A stretch of DNA of 29,595 nt from contig DIEW01000007.1 of the NCBI GenBank assembly GCA_002418825.1, forward strand, positions 1,313-30,907, in the 5' to 3' direction. The notes under the pieces were generated by a model, which did no database searches, was not told the DNA's origin, and saw only the letters and a program-made list of their open reading frames with translations. The translations under genes and the position numbers were made by a program. This DNA is from Syntrophaceae bacterium UBA5764. Lineage in GTDB: Bacteria > Desulfobacterota > Syntrophia > Syntrophales > Smithellaceae. Shown here piece after piece: positions 23,981 through 29,595 of the stretch (the first letter of the stretch is position 1; every line of letters starts with the position of its first letter).

Positions 23981-25273
23981 TTAAGCGTTTTTACTTTTAG
24001 GTGGTTTGTAAACCAGAGCGATGACGAAGCCCACAGTCAGAAGTCCTGCCGCAATAAACAGCGCCTGCGGTTTGAAAACTTCAAAAACGTAGGGGCCGAT
24101 GAGGCCGGCAACGCTCCACGCGGTCAGCATGAACCCGTAGACCTTGCCTATACAGGTCGGGCCAAAAGAGTCGGCACAAAAGGCCGGCATAGTCGCGAAT
24201 CCACCGCCGTAGCAGGCCAGCAGGTAGCAGGATACCACGATGAATAAGTAGTAGTTAGAAACATAACCCATGGCTACCAGTAAATACACAACCGCCTGCG
24301 TGGCAAACATTATCAAGAAGACCATTCTGCGGCCGATATTATCGGAAATCTTTGCCCAGAAAAGTCTGCCCAAGCCATTGAAAATAGCCGCGATAGCCAC
24401 AACAGTGCCTCCGGCGGCGGCTACCATAGCTACCTGTTCCGGAGTTAGATCGCCTAAAAGGCCCATCGTCTTTTTATATATATCCTGAGCCAGTGGAGAG
24501 TGCTGGGAAATAAGACCTAAACCGGCCGAAACATTGAGGCACAACATTGCCCAGAGCATCCACCACTGCGGACGTTTTATTGCTTCACCGAACGTGAAGG
24601 AATCCTCAGCACAAACCGTGGTAGCCGCCGGTTTGAAACCGGCAGGCAGCCAACCCTGTGGGGGGTTTTTAAATAGCTGCGCAGCTCCCACAACGAGAAC
24701 CAGGAAGATGATACCCCAGATATACCAGGTCATGGCGACGCCGGAGGCGAGCATTTTCCCCGCTTCATCAACCTGGCTGAAGGAAGTAATCATTGCCGGA
24801 GCAATTTTCCCCATGAAAAACGCGCCCGCGCCGAAGCCCATAACTGCGAGACCGGTAACCAGCCCGCGTTTATCCGGAAACCATCGAATAAGTGTGGCAA
24901 TCGGCGTAACGTAACCGAAACCGTTACCCAGAGCTGCGATCACGCCAAAACCCAAGTAAAGGAGAACAATGTTTCCAATCTGGTCAGCGTAACCGGCAAG
25001 AAGCGTTCCCAGACCAAAAAGGATACCGCCGATTGTCGCTACAAAGCGGGGACCCTTTTTGTCAACGAGCGTGCCGCCAAAAGCAGCAGCGCAACCGATA
25101 ATTCCCATGAGAATCATGAAGGTTAACTGAACGTCTCTTCCTTCCCATCCATGCATCTTCATCAAAGGAAGTTTAAAAACAGACCATGCGTAAACGGTGC
25201 CCAGGCAAAGCTGAATGACAACCGCGGCTACGGCTATCCACCATCGTTTACTTTCCAAATTTTCATTTGCCAT
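23981..25273 (-). CDS. MFS transporter, OFA (oxalate/formate antiporter) family
   Basis: An inner-membrane carrier of 430 aa with about 12 hydrophobic helices. Helix 1 contains QLCLGTVYAWSVFKLPL, typical of the OFA family, and the MFS loop 2-3 motif appears as GGTLVDKKGPR. The second half has GLGRLFWAKISDNIGRR, the repeated loop signature, and CYGGGFATMPAFCAD. OFA members exchange oxalate, formate or other small carboxylates. Position as the last gene of a formate dehydrogenase operon (49 nt after it) makes formate or a related acid the likely substrate; this is contextual inference. The start at 25273 is preceded by a GGGGAAA ribosome-binding site. Confidence 0.87.
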   Translation of the reverse strand: MANENLESKRWWIAVAAVVIQLCLGTVYAWSVFKLPLMKMHGWEGRDVQLTFMILMGIIGCAAAFGGTLVDKKGPRFVATIGGILFGLGTLLAGYADQIGNIVLLYLGFGVIAALGNGFGYVTPIATLIRWFPDKRGLVTGLAVMGFGAGAFFMGKIAPAMITSFSQVDEAGKMLASGVAMTWYIWGIIFLVLVVGAAQLFKNPPQGWLPAGFKPAATTVCAEDSFTFGEAIKRPQWWMLWAMLCLNVSAGLGLISQHSPLAQDIYKKTMGLLGDLTPEQVAMVAAAGGTVVAIAAIFNGLGRLFWAKISDNIGRRMVFLIMFATQAVVYLLVAMGYVSNYYLFIVVSCYLLACYGGGFATMPAFCADSFGPTCIGKVYGFMLTAWSVAGLIGPYVFEVFKPQALFIAAGLLTVGFVIALVYKPPKSKNA

Positions 25274-25321
25274 AAAGAATATTTCCCCTTTCGTGATTAG
25301 AATTAATAAAATTTCATATCA

Positions 25322-28021
25322 TCAAGCTGCTTCCAGCTTAACTGCGCAAACTTTGTATTCCGGAATTTTTCCGGTCGGGTCAAGGGCCGGATTAGTCAGG
25401 GCGTTAACGGGAGCTCCCGCGAAATGGAAATTCATAAAAATAGTTCCCGGCATACTTTTCTGAGTGATTTGAGCCTTTGCCTGTATTGTGCCGCGTCGGG
25501 ATGTCACTTTAACTATTTGTCCTTCCGAAATACCCAGCTTTTCCGCGTCCAACGGGTTGATTTCCACAAGACTTTCCGGATAACGTTCAGAAGGGCCCTG
25601 TGCGCGCGTGGTCATTGTTCCCGTGTGATAGTGGTAAAGAACACGGCCGGTGGAAAGAAAGAGCGGATATTCTTCGTCCGGCAATTCCGCAGGCGGTATG
25701 TACTCAATAGCATGGAAAAGCCCCAGACCCCGCGAGAATCTGTCCTTGTGCAAAAATTTTGTGCCCGGATGGTCTGCCGTGGGACATGGCCACTGGAGGC
25801 CTTCTTTTTCCAGGCGCTCATAGGTCATGCCCGCGTAGCTGGGCGTCACGTTGATTACTTCGTAAAAAATTTCTTTTGCGGAGGAGTATTTCATCGAATA
25901 ACCCATTTTCGTGGATAACTCACTTATTATTTCCCAATCCGCTTTGGCTTCGCCCGGAGCGTCAACTATTTTTCTGACGCGCTGTACGCGGCGTTCCGTA
26001 TTGGTGAAAGTTCCTTCTTTTTCTGCAAAGCTTGTCGAGGGTAGAACAACATTGGCTATCTGCGCTGTTTCCGTCAGGAAAATGTCTTGAACAATCAGCA
26101 AATCAAGATTGCGTAATTCTTTTTCCACGTGTTTGAGATCAGGATCGGAAAGAAGCGGATTTTCTCCCATGATATAGAGAGCTTTGATATCTCCTTTGCC
26201 TGCCGCCGCCATTATTTCCATCAGCGTCAGCCCGGGCTTTGCGGAAAGTTTTACTCCCCAGGCCGCTTCAAATTTCTTACGCGCAGCTTCGTTGCTTACC
26301 TGTTGATAAGCCGGATATACATTGGGCAGTCCTCCCATGTCGCAGGCACCCTGCACGTTGTTCTGGCCGCGCAGTGGATTGACACCGCCTCCTTCAATGC
26401 CGACATTGCCACAGAGCATGGAAAGGTTGGCGACGGATTTTACATTGTCCGTGCCGCTTGTATGTTGAGTTATTCCCATAGCGTAAACTATACTGGCCCG
26501 TTTGGCCTGGGCATACATGCGCGCAGCCTTTTTCAAGTCTTTGGCCGATACGCCGGAAATTTTTTCGACGTGCTCAGGCGTGTATTTAGAAACTACGGCC
26601 TTTAGCGCGTCAAAATTTTCCGTGCGTTCGGCGATGTAATCTCTGGCGTATAAATTTTCGGAGATAATGACATTCATCAGCCCGTTTAACACGGCAACGT
26701 CCGTACCCGGTTTATGGCATAGCCAGACGTCCGCGTATTTAACCAGATCGATTTCTCTTGGATCGATGACAATCAATTTAACGCCTTGCTGACGGACACC
26801 GCGTTTTATAAAAGAACTGATTACCGGGTGGTTTTCCGTAGTATTGGTTCCCGTTGCCAGAATCAAATCCGTAAATTCCAGCTCTTCAATGGAATTGGTC
26901 ATCGCGCCACTGCCGAATGATGCGGCCAGACCGGCCACAGTTACGGAGTGTCAGAGCCGGGCACAGTGGTCAACATTATTGGTGCCGATCACCGCGCGCA
27001 TGAATTTCTGGAAAAGATAATTTTCTTCATTGGTGCAGCGGGCGGAAGAAAGTCCGGCGATGCTGTCCGGGCCGCTCTTCTTTTTTGCTGCGGAAAGCTT
27101 GTTGGCAATAAATGATATCGCTTCTTCCCAACTGACTTCCTTTAAGTCTTCGTTCTTATTGTGCCGCAGAAGCGGCTTTTTCAAGCGGTCAGGATGCTGG
27201 ATAAAATCCATGCCGAAGCGGCCTTTCACGCAAAGAGAGCCATTGTTGGGCTTTCCGTATTCACGGTTGCCCAAAACTTTGACGATTTTGCCGTCCTTGC
27301 TATAGACATCCATCTGACAGCCGACACCGCAGTAAGCGCAGGTGGTGCGCGTTTTTTGCAGTTCCCAGGGGCGTCCGGCAAATTTCGCCTGCCGGAAGAT
27401 AATTGCTCCCGTGGGGCAGACCTGCAGGCACTCACCGCAGAAAACGCATGATGAATTTATATAATCAGCGTCAAAAGCGGGGCCGACTTTGGCGTGTGAG
27501 CTACGCATGGAAAAATCCAGCACTTCGTTTACCTGAATTTCGTTGCAGGCGCGCACACAACGGCCACACAGCACGCATTTGTTCAGATCGCGCTGTATCA
27601 TTGTATTGGTGTCTTCAATGGTGTAGCCGGGCGGCTCTATCTCGAAACGTGGTTTTTCGATTTGCAGCCAGTAAACTAGATTCTGTAGCTCGCACTGACC
27701 ATTTTGCTCACAGGTCAGGCAGTTATGGTCTCCGGACGACCAGAGAAGTTCAACGATCATCTTCTGGGCGGAGCGCACCGCTTCCGTGTTCGTGCGCACA
27801 ACCATACCCGGACTTACCGGCGTGCAGCACGAGGCAACAAGGCTGCGGGCGTTTTCCACTTCCACAACGCAGACACGGCAGGCGCCCACGTTGGTTGTTT
27901 TTTCATAATGACAAAGGGTGGGAATAAAAATGCCGTTTTCTCTGGCACATTCCAAAATGGTCTGCCCGGCATTGGCTTCGACATTTTTTCCGTCTATTGT
28001 AAAAGCTATTTCTTTCTCCAT
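25322..28021 (-). CDS. fdhA: Selenocysteine formate dehydrogenase, NAD(P)-linked type, alpha subunit
   Basis: An 899-aa cytoplasmic molybdenum/tungsten enzyme that oxidises formate or reduces CO2. It must be read through an in-frame UGA at 26951-26953, giving Sec357 in the family motif VDHCARL-U-HS; taken as a stop it leaves two fragments of 356 and 538 aa. The N-terminal NuoG-like head has a [2Fe-2S] site (C37, C48, C51, C65/66), a His-Cys cluster (H99, C101, C104, C110) and two [4Fe-4S] ferredoxin sites (C149-C159, C192-C202). The catalytic part has its own [4Fe-4S] (C228, C231, C235) and pterin-binding segments such as RGQNNVQGACDMG. It sits 30 nt after the flavoprotein gene and 49 nt before the OFA carrier. 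ATG 28021 has AAGGAGCGG upstream. Confidence 0.93.
26921..26939 (-). promoter_or_regulatory. Bacterial SECIS hairpin for Sec357
   Basis: On the minus strand UGUGGCC-GGUCU-GGCCGCA folds into a seven-pair stem (one G-U) with a GGUCU loop, starting 11 nt after the UGA. The loop begins 18 nt past the UGA. A GGUC apical loop at this distance is the SelB-binding feature of E. coli fdhF, so the UGA is very likely decoded as selenocysteine. Confidence 0.9.
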
Positions 28022-28051
28022 TTTCCGCTCCTTGCTCAGAAAATTAAAAGA

Positions 28052-29595
28052 TTATAGTTCCGCGTCACAGCGCAGGCAGCGGCAAGCTTCCTTAATCGCT
28101 TCTTCGCGGCTGAGACCAAGTTCAACTTCGGCAAAGCTCATTTTTCTTTTTTCCGCGTTCATTTCCGGCATATGCGCCTGCGGTGTTTCCACTGTTTCTT
28201 CGTCGATAATCAGAGGCACATCTATTTTTTCACGCGCCGGTTTTTCATAAGTCGGTTCGTTGTTTGCCTTACGGATAGCCGCGTCGATATCATCGGCGGC
28301 CTGATGTCCGGCGGCAATCGCGCCAATCACGGTGGCCGGGCCGGTAACCGCGTCGCCACCGGCGAAGAATTTCGGATTAGCCGTGCGGGATTTATAAACA
28401 TTGCCTACATTGTAGCAATCCCACTTGTTGATTTCCACGCCGCTTTTGGCATCCATAAAACTCATGTCGGGAACTTGGCCGATGGCGGCGATGACGGCAT
28501 CCACATTCAAAGTAAACTCAGAGCCTTCAACAGGCACCGGTCTTTTACGTCCGCTGGAATCAAAATCTCCCAGGTTCATACGCTGGCAGGTAATGGAATT
28601 AACTTTTCCCTTGCTTCCTTCAATTTTCAGGGGGGCGACAAGATATTCAATTTTAATTCCTTCTTCTTCGGCGGCCTTGATTTCTTCTTCGGCGGCGGGC
28701 ATATCCTGCCTGAGGCGTCGGTATAATATTGTTACGTTAGCGCCCAGGCGTAACGCCACACGCGCCGCGTCGATAGCGGAATTTCCACCGCCGATTACCG
28801 CCACGTTTTTACCCAAAGAAAGTTTTCCTTTAAACCATTTATCTTCATTGGCGTTGAAATCACGCAAAAACTCCACGCCGCCGAATACATTTTTCAAATC
28901 TTCTCCGGGCACGCCCATTTTCTGGCTTTTGTGCGCGCCGGTGGCCAGATAGCAGTAATCAAAATCTTTTTCAATCTGTTTGAAAGAAATGTCTTTGCCC
29001 ACACGGGTGTTGAGCCGGATCTCGACGCCCAGAGAGGTAATATCGTCGATTTCGCCCTGCAGGATATTGCGAGGCAGTCTGTAGGCTGGAATGCCCCAGC
29101 GGAGCATACCGCCTGCGTAATTGAGTTCTTCGAAAACAACCACTTTGTAACCGCGCAAAGCCAGATCGCGAGCGGCGGTAAGGCCGGCGGGACCCGCGCC
29201 GATTACGGCGATTTTTTCCTTGCGCGTAACCGGGAGCGCTTCCGTTTTGGGACGCGGTGCATTGTCGGTAATGAATCGCTTCAGGAATTTAATGGCCAGC
29301 GGTTCATCTATATTGCCTCTGCGGCACTTGGTTTGACATTTGTGATCGCAGACGCGGCCACAAACGGACGGAAAGGGGTTGGTCTGGAGCACAATTTTGT
29401 AGGCGTCTTCAAAACGTCCTTCACGAACCAGCGCGATGTAGGACGGGATGTCCATTTCAATCGGGCAGGTATGCTGGCAGGGTGATTTATACATGGCCGA
29501 GCAGACGGTCGCGCGGCAGCGATGTTCAAAAATATGTTCTTCGTATTCTTTGCGGAAGTAGCGGATTGTGCTCAAAACGGGGTTGGGAGCGGTTT
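28052..29595 (-). CDS. NuoF-like/GltD-like flavoprotein fusion (5' part outside window)
   Basis: Incomplete at the right edge. The first in-window start would be TTG 29575, but the frame stays open to the edge and reads TAPNPV-LSTIRYF, the usual C-terminal sequence of NuoF/HydB-type NADH-binding subunits. The visible 514 codons then give a GltD/NfnB-like part: Fe-S cysteines (TVCSAMYKSPCQHTCPIEMD, VCGRVCDHKCQTKC), FAD site VIGAGPAGLTAA, NAD(P)H site VIGGGNSAIDAARVA and YLATGAHKS, and the C-terminal FAD motif GGDAVTGPATVIGAIAAG. It ends with CRCLRCD. It is the upstream partner of the formate dehydrogenase (30 nt gap) and would carry electrons between formate and pyridine nucleotide, possibly with ferredoxin. 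Confidence 0.85.
   Translation of the reverse strand, partial: TAPNPVLSTIRYFRKEYEEHIFEHRCRATVCSAMYKSPCQHTCPIEMDIPSYIALVREGRFEDAYKIVLQTNPFPSVCGRVCDHKCQTKCRRGNIDEPLAIKFLKRFITDNAPRPKTEALPVTRKEKIAVIGAGPAGLTAARDLALRGYKVVVFEELNYAGGMLRWGIPAYRLPRNILQGEIDDITSLGVEIRLNTRVGKDISFKQIEKDFDYCYLATGAHKSQKMGVPGEDLKNVFGGVEFLRDFNANEDKWFKGKLSLGKNVAVIGGGNSAIDAARVALRLGANVTILYRRLRQDMPAAEEEIKAAEEEGIKIEYLVAPLKIEGSKGKVNSITCQRMNLGDFDSSGRKRPVPVEGSEFTLNVDAVIAAIGQVPDMSFMDAKSGVEINKWDCYNVGNVYKSRTANPKFFAGGDAVTGPATVIGAIAAGHQAADDIDAAIRKANNEPTYEKPAREKIDVPLIIDEETVETPQAHMPEMNAEKRKMSFAEVELGLSREEAIKEACRCLRCDAEL

Noticed and set aside
26951..26953. fdhA as a pseudogene broken by a nonsense mutation
   Set aside because: The stop is UGA at the exact selenocysteine site of the family and is followed by a SECIS hairpin. 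The rest of the gene is intact.
29573..29575. TTG as the real start of the rightmost gene
   Set aside because: The frame is open to the window edge and encodes the conserved NuoF-type tail just upstream of this TTG. No ribosome-binding site precedes it.
1..29595. CRISPR arrays, tRNA/rRNA genes, insertion sequences, prophage or integrase genes
   Set aside because: No regularly spaced repeats, cloverleaf-like segments, transposase or integrase motifs, or terminal repeats were noticed on reading. Almost all of the window is accounted for by ordinary genes.

Overview
The window looks like a chromosomal segment of an anaerobic deltaproteobacterium (Desulfobacterota), possibly a syntroph or sulfate-reducer relative. 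Four things point there. The cmk-rpsA-sppA-ihf block is the arrangement I recall from that group. The adenylate kinase has the deltaproteobacterial type of LID domain. EF-G has the AHIDSGKT P-loop of the spirochaete/planctomycete/delta 'spd' lineage. The formate dehydrogenase is selenocysteine-containing and NAD(P)-linked. No transposase, integrase, CRISPR array, tRNA or rRNA was seen.

Left part (1-7,000): adk and a secreted M48/TPR metalloprotease lie on the minus strand. Divergent from them is a plus-strand housekeeping run: cmk, six-domain rpsA, sppA, an HU/IHF subunit, and a crotonase whose start codon overlaps the IHF stop. Next (7,000-8,000, minus) come a small Cys-rich protein carrying only a sigma-70 region 4 helix-turn-helix, and a two-gene thiol-redox unit: a glutaredoxin-like protein overlapping a ferredoxin:thioredoxin reductase catalytic chain.

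Middle (8,000-19,700): EF-G is expressed from a near-consensus promoter with a leader of about 200 nt. It is followed closely by an unrecognised P-loop ATPase and then a YyaL-type thioredoxin-domain protein. A minus-strand methyltransferase-like gene separates these from a tightly coupled AddB-like/AddA-like recombination nuclease-helicase pair.

Right part (19,700-29,595, all minus): a trehalose module consists of a beta-phosphoglucomutase/trehalose-6-phosphate phosphatase fusion overlapping a GH65 phosphorylase gene. Together they have the domain order I recall for the single mycobacterial protein OtsB1. Upstream of it is a formate operon: a flavoprotein fusion cut by the right edge (NuoF-like tail plus GltD/NfnB-like domain), a selenocysteine formate dehydrogenase with a NuoG-like Fe-S head, and an OFA-family MFS carrier, ending at a strong terminator. 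The dehydrogenase appears as two ORFs only because an in-frame UGA at 26951-26953 encodes selenocysteine. A clear SECIS hairpin follows the UGA.

Several starts were moved from the longest ORF to fit ribosome-binding sites: adk GTG at 779, the trehalose fusion GTG at 23751, cmk ATG at 2437, rpsA ATG at 3242. The rightmost gene has no start in the window, because its frame runs off the edge.
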